From Burkholderiales bacterium 70-64 (GTDB lineage Bacteria; Pseudomonadota; Gammaproteobacteria; Burkholderiales; Burkholderiaceae_E), in contig MKUQ01000027.1 in NCBI GenBank assembly GCA_001898645.1, positions 1 through 64,000 on the forward strand: a DNA stretch of 64,000 nt. Direction: 5' to 3'. The translations under genes and the position numbers were made by a program. Below, piece after piece: positions 1 through 8,681 of the stretch (position 1 is its first letter; every line of letters starts with the position of its first letter). The notes below the pieces were generated by a model. It had not been told where the DNA came from and did not search any database. It saw only the letters and a list, made by a program, of their open reading frames with translations.

Positions 1-177
1 GGAGAGGCCCAGGGCGCCGTAGTCGAAGACCTTGGGGTCGATGCGGCGCCGGGCGAGCTCGGCGCGCGCGACATGGGCGGCGAACTCGATGCTGTGCAGG
101 TTGGCGAAGCTGCCCTGCCAGCGTGCGAACGGCGTGCTCCAGTACGCGCCGTAGGGGATCTGGGCCTTGTAGGTCAT
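1..177 (-). CDS. Thiolase family protein (N-terminal 59 residues, cut by window edge)
   Basis: The reading frame opens at an ATG at 177 and runs off the left edge, so only the N-terminus is visible. It begins MTYKAQIPYGAYWSTPF and continues with a stretch typical of SCP2-like or acetyl-CoA acetyltransferase thiolases of betaproteobacteria. The catalytic cysteine and histidine would lie outside the window. It follows the GntR regulator on the same strand after a 58-base gap, so the two are probably cotranscribed. A thiolase next to an acetoacetate-activating ligase fits cleavage or formation of beta-ketoacyl-CoA. The family call rests on the N-terminus alone. Confidence 0.6.
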   Translation of the reverse strand, partial: MTYKAQIPYGAYWSTPFARWQGSFANLHSIEFAAHVARAELARRRIDPKVFDYGALGLS

Positions 178-235
178 GGCTGTTTCTCGGATGAATGCGG
201 GGCCGCACCGGGGCGGCGAGCAAGGCGGCGCGGCT

Positions 236-964
236 TCATACTGCCGCCGCGCGTGTACCGTCGATGGTCGGCCGATCGAGGCCGATCGCCACGATGAACG
301 CATGCCTGGCCTGCGCCAGGTGCTCGCGCATGGCGGCGGCGGCGCCGGGGCTGTCGCCGCGGCGCAGGGCCACCGTGACGCGCTCGAGACCGCGCAGCAC
401 GATGGCGCGGATCGCCGCGTCGTCGAGAGTGAGGGCGCGGATGCGCTGCATGTGGTCGGCGTATTGCTCGATGACCTTCACCAGGCGCGGATTCGGCACC
501 AGCGCGAGCCAGGCGCTGCGAAACCGCACGTTGGTCTCGCGGAAGCTCTCGGTGTCGCCGGCGCGGTGGGCGGCGAAGGCGGCGGCCAGGGCCTCCTCGA
601 TCGGTGCCCGCAGCTCCGGATCGGCGCTGCACTCGGCAACCCGGGCAATGGCTGCCGGCTCGATCAGGAAGCGCACCTCATAGATGTCGTCGACGTCCTC
701 GAGCGTGAGGGACGGCACCACGAAGCTGCGTCCACCCGAAACCAGCAGCCCCTCGCTGGCCAGCCGGGTGAGTGCCTCCCGTACCGGGGTGCGCGAGACG
801 CCCAGCTGCTTGGCCAGCGGGACCTCCTGCAGCGGCTGGCCGGCGACGATCGCCCCGTTGCGCAGGTGCGTGCGCAGGGTGTGATAGACCTGCTCGCCAA
901 GGGCGACGGGGCGATCGACGGGTTCCAGCGACGGCACCAAGAGCAGGTCTCCGGGATGCGACAT
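236..964 (-). CDS. GntR family transcriptional regulator (FCD subfamily)
   Basis: This is a 242-residue DNA-binding regulator. Residues 25–90 form a GntR winged helix, with the characteristic PLAKQLGVSRTPVREAL recognition helix, and the rest is an all-helical FCD ligand-binding domain. I chose the ATG at 964, which gives the normal family length; the frame stays open further upstream but that stretch looks non-coding. The gene is divergent from acetoacetyl-CoA synthetase and precedes a thiolase gene, so it probably controls both in response to an organic acid or acyl-CoA. A TGTATACA palindrome lies inside its own predicted promoter, which suggests autoregulation. The effector cannot be read from sequence. 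Confidence 0.88.
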   Translation of the reverse strand: MSHPGDLLLVPSLEPVDRPVALGEQVYHTLRTHLRNGAIVAGQPLQEVPLAKQLGVSRTPVREALTRLASEGLLVSGGRSFVVPSLTLEDVDDIYEVRFLIEPAAIARVAECSADPELRAPIEEALAAAFAAHRAGDTESFRETNVRFRSAWLALVPNPRLVKVIEQYADHMQRIRALTLDDAAIRAIVLRGLERVTVALRRGDSPGAAAAMREHLAQARHAFIVAIGLDRPTIDGTRAAAV

Positions 965-985
965 TCGGGTCAGCGCACCGTGGAT

Positions 986-1014
986 ACTGTATACACGAAA
1001 CCTTGAGTTGTAAA
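986..1014 (-). promoter_or_regulatory. Promoter of the GntR gene with overlapping TGTATACA operator
   Basis: On the minus strand TTTACA (1014–1009) and TACAGT (991–986) are separated by 17 bases, a good sigma-70 arrangement. The perfect palindrome TGTATACA (988–995) overlaps the -10 element. GntR proteins of the FCD type often bind such TNGTATACNA-like sites, so repression by the neighbouring regulator is a reasonable inference. The palindrome is about 120 bases from the start of the divergent ligase gene, so it could influence that gene too. Confidence 0.5.
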
Positions 1015-1117
1015 GCATTGCCCGCATTCGCGGCCGGCCGGCAACCGTGGGCAAACACCGAGAGAGGGGGCACGCGGCGCTCGGTATAGTCGGCGGAATC
1101 CGGAGGAGGCAGGACCC

Positions 1118-3205
1118 ATGTCGACGCCCGAAGTCCTGTGGCGGCCGAGCCGCGAACGCATTGCCGAAGCGGGCATCACCCGCTTTCGCGCCTGGCTGCA
1201 GCAGACCCGCGGCCTGACCTTTGCCGACTACGAGGCCCTGTGGACCTGGTCCGTCGAGCAGCTGGAAGACTTCTGGGAAGCGCTGCACGAATGGGCCGGG
1301 GTGAGGGCGCATGCGCCCTTCCGGTCCGTGCTGGCCGAGCGCGTCATGCCCGGCGCACGCTGGTTCGAGGGCGAGACGCTCAACTACGCCGAGCAATTGC
1401 TGGCGCCGGCGCTGGCCCCCGGCCGTGCGAACCGTCCGGCGCTGGTGTTCGAGTCCGAGCTGCGCCCGCGCACCGAGATCGCCTGGGCCGAACTGCGCAC
1501 CCGCACCGGCGCGCTCACGGCCACGCTCGAGCGCCTGGGCGTGCAGCCGGGCGACCGTTGCGTGGCCTACATGCCGAACATCCCCGAGACGGTGGTCGCG
1601 CTGCTGGCCACCGCCAGCGTCGGGGCCATCTGGTCCAGCTCCTCACCCGACATGGGGCCGGTCAGCGTGCTCGATCGCTTCCGCCAGATCGAGCCGGTGG
1701 TGCTGTTCGCCGTCGACGGCTACCGTTACGGAGGCAAGGACTTCGACCGGCGCGAGGTGGTGCGCGAACTGGTGCGCCAGCTGCCGACGCTGCGCACCGT
1801 GATCTTCGTGCCCTATCTCGACCCGGATGCCGCCATCGGGGAGGTCGAGGCCGAAGCCGCGCGCGCCGGGCGCCGCGTGACGGCGCTGCCGTGGTCGCAG
1901 GCGCTGGCCGAGCCCGCCGAGTGCGCGTTCAGGCCGGTGCCGTTCCAGCATCCGCTCTGGGTGGTCTACTCCTCCGGGACCACCGGCATGCCCAAGGCCA
2001 TCGTGCACGGCCATGGCGGCTTCGTGCTCGAGACGATGAAGACCAACCTGCTGCATCTCGACGTGAGCGAGCGCGACCGCTACTTCTGGTTCTCCTCGAC
2101 CAACTGGATCATGTGGAACCTGTGGGTCTCGACCCTGATGTCCGGCGCCACCCTGCTGCAATTCGACGGCAATCCGGGCCATCCGGACCTCGATACGCTG
2201 TGGCGGCTCGCCGAGCGCGAGCGGCTTACCTTCTTCGGCACCAGCCCGGCCTTCATCGGCCTGTGCATGAAGGCCGGCATGAAGCCGCGCGAGCGCTTCG
2301 ACCTCTCGGCGCTGCGCACGATCGGCACGACCGGCTCGCCGCTGACTGCGGGGGCCTGCCGCTGGATCTATGGCGAGGTGCACCCCGACGTCCTGCTCGC
2401 CTCGATCTCGGGCGGCACCGACCCCGGCACGGCCTTCCTCTCCGCCTGCCCGATCCTGCCGGTGTATGCCGGCGAGATGCAGTGCCGCGGGCTGGGAGCA
2501 TCCATCCACGCCTGGAGCGATGCCGGCGAGCCGCTGATCGACGAAGTCGGCGAGCTGGTGTGTACCCAGCCGATGCCGTCGATGCCGCTGCACTTCTGGG
2601 GCGATGCCGACGGACGCCGCTACTTCGAGAGCTACTTCGAGGCCTTCCCCGGGCCGCCCAACGTCTGGCGCCACGGCGACTGGCTCAAGCTCACGCCGCG
2701 GGCCGAGTCGGTGACGGCGATCATCTACGGCCGCTCTGATTCCACCATCAACCGCCACGGCATCCGCATGGGCACCAGCGAGCTGTACCGCGTGGTGGAG
2801 GAATTCGACGAGGTGGCCGATTCGCTGGCGATCGACCTCGAGTATCTCGGGCGCGAGTCGTTCCTGGCGCTGTTCGTGGTGCTGCGCGCCCCGGGCAGCG
2901 CCGGCGGGAAAGGGGCGGCGCCCGAAGGTGCGGCCGCCGCGCGCGGCGACACCGGCGTCGACGAGACGCTGCGGCGGCGTCTGCTCGATGCGCTGCGCAC
3001 CCGGCTGTCGGCGCGCCACGTGCCCAACGAGGTCTACGCGATTCCCGAGGTGCCGCGCACGATCTCGGGCAAGAAGCTGGAAGTGCCGGTGAAGAAGATC
3101 CTGCTCGGGCAGCCGGTGGAGAAGGCGGTGAACCGCGACTCCATGGCCAATCCGGCCTCGATCGAATGGTTCGTGGAGTTCGGCCGGGCGCGCGCCGCCT
3201 CCTGA
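1118..3205 (+). CDS. Acetoacetate–CoA ligase (acetoacetyl-CoA synthetase)
   Basis: A 695-residue ANL-superfamily ligase that should convert acetoacetate, ATP and CoA to acetoacetyl-CoA in the cytoplasm. The P-loop YSSGTTGMPKAIVHGHGG lies near residue 282, and the C-terminal catalytic lysine is in TISGKKLEVPVKK. The N-terminal region and overall length match acetoacetyl-CoA synthetases better than acetyl-CoA synthetases. A Gly/Ala-rich insert near residues 591–615 makes it slightly longer than usual. A strong GGAGGAG ribosome site sits before the ATG, and TATAGT at 1085–1090 is a possible -10 element. Together with the thiolase on the other side of the regulator it forms a ketone-body or short-chain acyl-CoA module. 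Confidence 0.93.
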   Translation: MSTPEVLWRPSRERIAEAGITRFRAWLQQTRGLTFADYEALWTWSVEQLEDFWEALHEWAGVRAHAPFRSVLAERVMPGARWFEGETLNYAEQLLAPALAPGRANRPALVFESELRPRTEIAWAELRTRTGALTATLERLGVQPGDRCVAYMPNIPETVVALLATASVGAIWSSSSPDMGPVSVLDRFRQIEPVVLFAVDGYRYGGKDFDRREVVRELVRQLPTLRTVIFVPYLDPDAAIGEVEAEAARAGRRVTALPWSQALAEPAECAFRPVPFQHPLWVVYSSGTTGMPKAIVHGHGGFVLETMKTNLLHLDVSERDRYFWFSSTNWIMWNLWVSTLMSGATLLQFDGNPGHPDLDTLWRLAERERLTFFGTSPAFIGLCMKAGMKPRERFDLSALRTIGTTGSPLTAGACRWIYGEVHPDVLLASISGGTDPGTAFLSACPILPVYAGEMQCRGLGASIHAWSDAGEPLIDEVGELVCTQPMPSMPLHFWGDADGRRYFESYFEAFPGPPNVWRHGDWLKLTPRAESVTAIIYGRSDSTINRHGIRMGTSELYRVVEEFDEVADSLAIDLEYLGRESFLALFVVLRAPGSAGGKGAAPEGAAAARGDTGVDETLRRRLLDALRTRLSARHVPNEVYAIPEVPRTISGKKLEVPVKKILLGQPVEKAVNRDSMANPASIEWFVEFGRARAAS

Positions 3206-3377
3206 GGCGGGGCCCCTGCGTGCTGGGTCCGGTCCGGCAGGCTGCCGACCCGTGTCGCCAGCCGGTCAACGTCACACCAGCAGCTGGTCGCGCCGCTGTC
3301 GGCGCGCTTTACACCGAGGCTGAGAGCCGGTCCGGCAAGCGGCCGGAATGTTCGCGGAAACAGTCGCTTGCAGGCCA

Positions 3378-3393
3378 GGGAACGCCTTTTGCT
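3378..3393 (+). promoter_or_regulatory. Candidate sigma-54 (-24/-12) promoter
   Basis: The 16 bases GGGAACGCCTTTTGCT have the invariant GG and GC doublets ten bases apart and match the TGGCACG-N4-TTGCW consensus at all but two defined positions. Transcription would start near 3404, about 34 bases before the PEP-CTERM hydrolase gene. Exosortase/PEP-CTERM systems commonly include a sigma-54-dependent response regulator (PrsR), so such a promoter makes biological sense here. It has not been tested. Confidence 0.5.
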
Positions 3394-3437
3394 TGCTCCG
3401 CCGGATTGTCGCCGCTACGCACCCCATGGAGGTTCCG

Positions 3438-4457
3438 ATGAGACGCCCGATCCCGCAGACGTTCCACCGCCGCTGGGCGGCCGTGCGCACCGGCCTGGCC
3501 GCGGTGCTGCTGGCCGGCGCGAGCTGCCTGGCCCAGGCAGCGCCGTTCTCGAGCGTGTACGTGTTCGGCGACAGCCTCAGCGATGCGGGCAACAACGCGG
3601 TGGCCCTGGGCGGCAGCACGACGCCGCTGCCGATCGCGGGCAATTCCTTCGTGCCCGCCTATCCTTACGCCTCGGGGCATTACACCGACGGAGCCGTATG
3701 GGCCCAGACGTTCGCGGCCTATTTCGGTACGTCGGCCGCGCCATCGCTGCTGGGCGGCACCGACTACGCCTACGGCGGCGCGCGCACCGGGCCGTCCGGT
3801 GCGGGGTTCCCGCCCAGCCTGCTCGACCAGGTGACCCAGTTCCTCACTCCGCTGGGGCCCGGCGGCAAGGTGCCGACCGATGCGCTGTTCGTGATCGCCG
3901 GCGGCGGCAACAACGCGCGCGATGCGCTGGCCGCGGTCGCCGGGGGTGCCGATCCGACGGCGACGCTGCTGGCCGCCGCTGCCGGCTTCGTCACCGACAC
4001 GCTGACCATGGTGTCGCAATTGGCCAGTGCCGGTGCCGCCGACATCGTCGTGTGGACGGCGCCGAACATCGCGCTGGCGCCCGCGGTGCGGGCACTGGGC
4101 AACCCCGCTGCCAGCGCCTTCGCCACTGCGCTCGCCGGGGCCATGAACCAGTCGCTGGCCGCTGCGCTCGCGCCGTTCGGCGACGTGCGCATCTTCGACC
4201 TGGCCGGCCTGCTGGAGGACGCCGTGGCCGATCCGTCGGCGTTCGGCCTGGCGAACGTCACCGATGCCTGCGCGGCGCTGGTGTCGTGCGACCCGTCGGC
4301 TTACCTGTTCTGGGACGGCATCCATCCCACCTCGGCGGGGCAGGCCCTGATTGCCCGGGGCATGATCGCGCTGGTGCCCGCGCCCGGATCGCTGGCGCTG
4401 ATGCTCGCGGCGCTCGGCCCTGTGCTGCTGTTGACCTCCAGGCGGCGCGCCGCCTGA
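3438..4457 (+). CDS. SGNH/GDSL hydrolase with PEP-CTERM sorting signal
   Basis: A 339-residue exported esterase or lipase-like protein. A basic N-terminus and hydrophobic core ending near SCLAQAA form a signal peptide. The GDSL block VFGDSLSDAGNN supplies the nucleophile Ser46, the GGGNNA block supplies the oxyanion Asn, and DGIHP (293–297) supplies the catalytic Asp and His. The C-terminus VPAPGS, a hydrophobic stretch, then RRR is a PEP-CTERM-type signal with Glu replaced by Ala, so the protein is probably sorted by an exosortase and released to the envelope or exopolysaccharide. I used the ATG at 3438 because GGAGG lies five bases before it; an in-frame ATG at 3426 is an alternative. The substrate is unknown. 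Confidence 0.85.
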   Translation: MRRPIPQTFHRRWAAVRTGLAAVLLAGASCLAQAAPFSSVYVFGDSLSDAGNNAVALGGSTTPLPIAGNSFVPAYPYASGHYTDGAVWAQTFAAYFGTSAAPSLLGGTDYAYGGARTGPSGAGFPPSLLDQVTQFLTPLGPGGKVPTDALFVIAGGGNNARDALAAVAGGADPTATLLAAAAGFVTDTLTMVSQLASAGAADIVVWTAPNIALAPAVRALGNPAASAFATALAGAMNQSLAAALAPFGDVRIFDLAGLLEDAVADPSAFGLANVTDACAALVSCDPSAYLFWDGIHPTSAGQALIARGMIALVPAPGSLALMLAALGPVLLLTSRRRAA

Positions 4458-4508
4458 GGGCCGTCGCGCATCAGGTGCCTCCGCGCCGGGGTCTGCCGGG
4501 TCGGGGTA

Positions 4509-5822
4509 CTAGCGCGCCACGCCTGCCGGCAGCGGCCGAGCCGGGCCTGCCGGTACGTGCGTGCGCGCACCGGCGTAGCGCTCGGGGCCCAGCCCGGTGC
4601 TGACGATGCCCGGCTGGCGGCCCGCGATCAGGTCGGCCAGCAACCGGCCCGAACCGCAGGCCATGGTCCAGCCGAGCGTGCCGTGGCCGGTGTTCAGCCA
4701 CAGGTTGCGCTGCGGCGCGCGCCCGACGATCGGGGTGCCGTCGGGCGTCATCGGACGCAGGCCGGTCCAGAACGTCGCGGCGCGCAGGTCGCCGGCACCG
4801 GGGAAGAGGCTCTCGACGACCATCTCCAGCGTTGCGCGGCGGCGCGGATCGAGCGACAGGTCGAAGCCGGCGACCTCCGCCATGCCGCCCACGCGGATCC
4901 GCTCGTCGAAGCGTGTGATGGCGACCTTGTACGACTCGTCCATCACCGTGGAGACCGGGGCGATGGAGGCATCGACGATCGGCAGGCTCAGCGAATAGCC
5001 CTTGAGCGGATATACCGGCAGCGACAGGCCGATCGCCTTCGCCATGGCGCGCGAGTAGCTGCCCAGCGCCATCACGTAGTGGTCGGCGCGGCGCAGGCTG
5101 CCGTCGATCATCACGCCCTCGATGCGCTCGCCGCCGGTGCGCAGCGCCTCGACGGAGCGGCCGAACTCGAACTGCACGCCCATGGCGCGGCAGCGCTCGG
5201 CCAGCCGCGTCGTGAACAGATGACAGTCGCCGGTCTCGTCACCGGGCAGGCGCAGCGCGCCGACCAGCTTGCCGCGCACGCGCGCCAGCGCCGGCTCCGC
5301 GCCCGCGAGCGCGTCGGCGTCGAGCAGCTCGAACGCCACCCCGACCTCGCGCAGCACTTCGATGTCGCGCGCCGCGGCCTCCAGCTGCCGGCCGGTGCGG
5401 AACACCTGCAGCGTGCCGCGCTGGCGGCCTTCGTATTCGATGCCCGTCTCGGCACGCAGCGCGCGCAGGCACTCGCGGCTGTATGCCGAGAGGCGCAGCA
5501 TCCGTTCCTTGTTGACGGCATAGCGCGAGGCGGTGCAGTTCATCAGCATCCGGGTCATCCACTGCAGCTGGAACAGCGTGCCGTCGGGGCGGATCGCCAG
5601 CGGCGAGTGACGCTGCAGCAGCCACTTCACCGCCTTGAGCGGGATACCGGGCGCTGCCCAGGGGGTGGAATAGCCGAACGACACCTGGCCGGCGTTGGCG
5701 AAGCTGGTTTCCAGCGCCGGCGCCGGTTGCCGATCGATCACCGTCACCCGCATGCCCGCATGGGCAAGGTACCAGGCGCTGGTCACGCCAATGACGCCGC
5801 CGCCGAGGATGAGGACATGCAT
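4509..5822 (-). CDS. dadA: D-amino acid dehydrogenase
   Basis: A 437-residue FAD-dependent dehydrogenase that oxidises D-amino acids to 2-oxo acids at the membrane, feeding electrons to the respiratory chain. The Rossmann dinucleotide motif [19 protein letters not shown] is at residues 4–22, followed by the DadA-typical stretch [22 protein letters not shown]. Near the C-terminus, [16 protein letters not shown] and [17 protein letters not shown] complete the fold. An AAAGGAG ribosome site precedes the ATG. The gene is divergent from an Lrp-type regulator across 116 bases, the usual arrangement for a dad locus. Length and motifs match the family fully. Confidence 0.95.
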   Translation of the reverse strand: MHVLILGGGVIGVTSAWYLAHAGMRVTVIDRQPAPALETSFANAGQVSFGYSTPWAAPGIPLKAVKWLLQRHSPLAIRPDGTLFQLQWMTRMLMNCTASRYAVNKERMLRLSAYSRECLRALRAETGIEYEGRQRGTLQVFRTGRQLEAAARDIEVLREVGVAFELLDADALAGAEPALARVRGKLVGALRLPGDETGDCHLFTTRLAERCRAMGVQFEFGRSVEALRTGGERIEGVMIDGSLRRADHYVMALGSYSRAMAKAIGLSLPVYPLKGYSLSLPIVDASIAPVSTVMDESYKVAITRFDERIRVGGMAEVAGFDLSLDPRRRATLEMVVESLFPGAGDLRAATFWTGLRPMTPDGTPIVGRAPQRNLWLNTGHGTLGWTMACGSGRLLADLIAGRQPGIVSTGLGPERYAGARTHVPAGPARPLPAGVAR

Positions 5823-5938
5823 CGCAAACGCTCCTTTCGATGGAGGAATTGTGCGATGGATGCAGCAGAAATGTTTGTCGTATTTATTGATTACGCTAGA
5901 ATTTCTCGTGTCAAGACATAGACATAGTTGAAAAACCC
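5823..5938. promoter_or_regulatory. Divergent dadA / Lrp-family promoter region
   Basis: This 116-base gap is clearly AT-richer than its surroundings. For the rightward regulator, TTGTCG (5875–5880) and TAGAAT (5897–5902) are 16 bases apart and would start transcription about 30 bases before the GTG. For dadA, a perfect TTGACA lies at 5914–5909 on the minus strand, but no good -10 follows, which suggests the promoter needs an activator. The Lrp-type protein encoded next door is the obvious candidate. I could not define its binding site. Confidence 0.5.
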
Positions 5939-6442
5939 GTGAAAGCTCAGCCTCGGCAGGGAAGGGAGCTCGACCGCATCGACCGCAACATCCTGCGCCT
6001 GCTGCAGGGCGACGGCCGGATGTCGGTCACCGACCTCGCCGAGCGCGTCGGCCTGTCGGTCACGCCGTGCAGCGAGCGCGTCAAGCGCCTCGAGCGCGAC
6101 GGGTTCATCCTCGGCTACCACGCGCGCCTGAACCCCCAGGCGCTCGGGCAGTCGCTGCTGGTGTTCGTGGAGATCCGGCTCTCGGCGAAGTCGGGCACGA
6201 TCTTCGAGGAGTTCCGCCGCGAGGTGCGCAAGCTGCCCTACGTGCTCGAATGCCACCTCGTGTCGGGCGAGTTCGACTACCTCATCAAGGCGCGCATCCC
6301 GGGCATGGAGGCGTACCGTAAACTGCTCGGCGACATGCTGCTCGCCCTCCCGGGGGCGCGCGACTCGCGCAGCTACATCGTGATGGAAGAGATCAAGGAA
6401 AGCCTCGTGCTGCAGGTGCCCGAGCCGGAGCCGCGGCGGTGA
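5939..6442 (+). CDS. Lrp/AsnC family transcriptional regulator
   Basis: A 167-residue leucine-responsive-type regulator starting at a GTG. Residues 10–60 form the AsnC helix-turn-helix ([19 protein letters not shown] and [18 protein letters not shown]), and the rest is the ligand-binding RAM domain with [17 protein letters not shown]. It sits divergent to dadA, so it most likely senses amino acids such as alanine and controls D-amino acid catabolism, as DadR/Lrp proteins do elsewhere. Its stop codon overlaps the start of the next gene (GTGA), so the two are translationally coupled. Global Lrp versus local DadR function cannot be decided from sequence. Confidence 0.9.
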   Translation: MKAQPRQGRELDRIDRNILRLLQGDGRMSVTDLAERVGLSVTPCSERVKRLERDGFILGYHARLNPQALGQSLLVFVEIRLSAKSGTIFEEFRREVRKLPYVLECHLVSGEFDYLIKARIPGMEAYRKLLGDMLLALPGARDSRSYIVMEEIKESLVLQVPEPEPRR

Positions 6443-7398
6443 GCGCGCCGCGTATCGAGGTCATCGCGCCCTCGGGCGCGCACCTTTCGCTGGAAGCCTT
6501 CGATGCGGCGCTCGCCGCCCTGCGCGCGCGCGGCTATGCGGTGCGCTGCACGGTGCCGCGCGAGCCGTGGCAGCGCTTCTCCGATACCGATGCCGGCCGC
6601 CTCGAGCAGATCCATCGCGCGGCACGCGCCGAGGACATCGACGCGGTGATGATCGTGCGCGGCGGCTACGGTTTGTCGCGGCTGCTCGATCGCATCGACT
6701 GGGCGCTGGTGGCCGCCTCGGCGGTGCGCGGCGTGCGCTGGATCGGCTACAGCGACTTCACCGCGTTCCAGCTGGCGCTGCTGGCGCGCACCGGCGCGGC
6801 GAGCTACGCGGGCCCAGGCGTGAGCGGCGATTTCGGCCGCGTGCCGCCGGATCCTTTCATGCTCGCGCAGTTCGATGCCCTGATGGCCGGGCAGCTGCCG
6901 GCGGTGCAGTGGAGCGCGGCGGCGGCGGGCACGGTGGACGGCGCGGGCGGTGAGGCGACCGGTGAGGCAACCGGCACCGTGGGCAGCAGGGTGGGCGGCA
7001 CTCCCCTCGAAGGCACGCTGTGGGGCGGCAACCTCTCGCTGGTGGCCGCGGCGGTCGGCACGCCCTGGCTGCCGCAGGTCGACGGCGGGCTGCTGTTCCT
7101 CGAGGACGTCGCCGAGCATCCCTACCGCGTCGAGCGCATGCTGCACCAGCTCCTCTATGCCGGCGTGCTCGCACGCCAGCGCGCCATCGTCCTCGGCGCC
7201 TTCTCCGAATGGCGGCCGGCGCCGCACGACAACGGCTACGACCTGCAGTCGGTGATCGAGTACTTCCGCGGCCGGTTGACGGTGCCCATCGTCGCCGGCC
7301 TGCCGTTCGGGCACGTGCCGCGCAAGGCGTTGCTCGGCGTGGGCATGCGTTACCGGCTCGAGCCGCGCGGCGATGGCTGGCGCCTGGCGCCGGCCTGA
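6439..7398 (+). CDS. ldcA: LD-carboxypeptidase (peptidase S66, murein tetrapeptide recycling)
   Basis: A 319-residue S66 serine peptidase that removes the terminal D-alanine from tetrapeptides during peptidoglycan recycling in the cytoplasm. The nucleophile is Ser105 in IGYSDFTAF, the same position as in E. coli LdcA, and the acid and base fall in GGLLFLEDVAEHPYRVERM and GLPFGHVPRK. The GTG start overlaps the stop of the Lrp-type gene. Release of D-alanine makes the company of dadA and its regulator sensible. A Gly/Ala/Thr-rich insert around residues 155–185 looks like a flexible loop. The MccF subgroup of the same family is a less likely alternative. Confidence 0.88.
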   Translation: MSAPRIEVIAPSGAHLSLEAFDAALAALRARGYAVRCTVPREPWQRFSDTDAGRLEQIHRAARAEDIDAVMIVRGGYGLSRLLDRIDWALVAASAVRGVRWIGYSDFTAFQLALLARTGAASYAGPGVSGDFGRVPPDPFMLAQFDALMAGQLPAVQWSAAAAGTVDGAGGEATGEATGTVGSRVGGTPLEGTLWGGNLSLVAAAVGTPWLPQVDGGLLFLEDVAEHPYRVERMLHQLLYAGVLARQRAIVLGAFSEWRPAPHDNGYDLQSVIEYFRGRLTVPIVAGLPFGHVPRKALLGVGMRYRLEPRGDGWRLAPA

Positions 7399-7420
7399 TG
7401 CGGTTTTGCGTTCGTTCGCA
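7396..7420 (+). repeat. Short stop-anchored repeat, copy 1
   Basis: From the ldcA stop codon onward, 25 bases closely match a stretch starting at the recX stop codon (39021–39044). The two copies share TGAT, CGGTTT and TTCGTTCGCA and differ by two substitutions and one missing base. Two short copies are weak evidence for a family, but both begin exactly at a TGA stop. Confidence 0.35.
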
Positions 7421-7441
7421 TGACTGCGCTGCGCGGCCGGT

Positions 7442-8632
7442 TCAGCGCGCGGCCAGCCAGCGTTCTGCCAGACGCACCCAGTAGGCGGCGCCGATCGGGA
7501 TCAGCTCGTCGTTGAAGTCGTAGTTCGGGTTGTGCAGCATGCACGGGCCCAGCCCGTGGCCCCCTTCGCGGTGCGCGCCGTCGCCGTTGCCGATGAGCAC
7601 GTAGCAGCCCGGCTTCTCGAGCAGGAAGTAGGCGAAGTCCTCCGAACCGAGCGTCGGCTCGAACTCGGACACGTTCGCCTCGCCCACCAGCTCCTTCATG
7701 ACCTCGCGGCAGAAGTCGGTCTCGGCGGCGTGGTTGACGGTCGGCGGATAGTTGCGCACGAATGCCAGCTCGGCGTTGCAGTCGAACGCCGCTGCGGTGT
7801 GCTCGACGATGGCGCGCATGCGCTGCTCGACCAGGTCGATGGTCTCGACCGTGAAGGTGCGCACCGTGCCCTGGATCTCGGCGGTGTCGGGCACCACGTT
7901 GGTGGCTTCGCCCGCGTGGATCATGGTGACCGAGAGCACCGCGGCCTCGACCGGGCGCTTGTTGCGCGTGATGATGGTCTGGAATGCCTGCACCATCTGG
8001 CAGGCCACCGGCACCGGATCGGCGCCGTTGTGCGGCAGCGCCGCGTGCGAGCCGCGCCCGCGCACGGTGACCTTGAACTCGGTCGACGAGCCCATCACCG
8101 GGCCGGCCTTGAGCGCGAACCGGCCCGCGGCGAGGCCGGGCCAGTTGTGCATGCCGAACACCGCTTCCATCGGGAACTTCTCGAACAGGCCGTCGCGGAT
8201 CATCTCGCGCGCGCCCCCGCCGCCTTCCTCGGCCGGCTGAAAGATCAGGTACACGGTGCCGTCGAAGTTGCGCTGCGTCGAGAAGTGGCGGGCTGCGGCC
8301 AGCAGCATGGCGGTGTGGCCGTCGTGGCCGCAGGCGTGCATGCGGCCCGGGTGCCGCGAGGCGTGCGGGAAGCGGTTGAATTCGGTCATCGGCAGCGCGT
8401 CGATGTCGGCGCGCAGCCCGATCGCGCGCGCGGAGCTCCCCGCCTTCACGATGCCGACCACGCCGGTGCCGCCCAGCCCGCGGTGCACCGGGATGCCCCA
8501 GGCCGCCAGTTGCGCGGCGATGCGGTCGCTGGTGCGGAATTCCTCGAACTTCAGCTCCGGGTAGGCATGCAGGTCGCGGCGGAATTCGCGGATCTCGGCC
8601 TGGAACTCGGCGATCTGTTCGACCAGCTTCAT
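7442..8632 (-). CDS. M20 family amidohydrolase (hippurate hydrolase / aminoacylase-like)
   Basis: A 396-residue zinc-dependent amidohydrolase that should cleave N-acyl amino acids or related amides. The metal-binding motifs are HACGHDGHT and FQPAEEGGGGA, and the lid-domain histidine is in RGSHAALPHNGADPV. C-terminal TLGSEDFAYF and GHGLGPCMLHNPNYDFND agree with the HipO branch of M20D. I placed the start at the ATG at 8632, giving the standard MKLVEQIAEFQAEIREFRRD beginning; the frame continues upstream but then overlaps the divergent gene further. The start of the divergent peptidase lies only 49 bases away, so the promoters must be compact. The natural substrate is unknown. Confidence 0.88.
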   Translation of the reverse strand: MKLVEQIAEFQAEIREFRRDLHAYPELKFEEFRTSDRIAAQLAAWGIPVHRGLGGTGVVGIVKAGSSARAIGLRADIDALPMTEFNRFPHASRHPGRMHACGHDGHTAMLLAAARHFSTQRNFDGTVYLIFQPAEEGGGGAREMIRDGLFEKFPMEAVFGMHNWPGLAAGRFALKAGPVMGSSTEFKVTVRGRGSHAALPHNGADPVPVACQMVQAFQTIITRNKRPVEAAVLSVTMIHAGEATNVVPDTAEIQGTVRTFTVETIDLVEQRMRAIVEHTAAAFDCNAELAFVRNYPPTVNHAAETDFCREVMKELVGEANVSEFEPTLGSEDFAYFLLEKPGCYVLIGNGDGAHREGGHGLGPCMLHNPNYDFNDELIPIGAAYWVRLAERWLAAR

Positions 8633-8681
8633 GGGGCTACCCGGTACGGCGCATCGACAAGAGGGTAGATTAGCATCGAGT

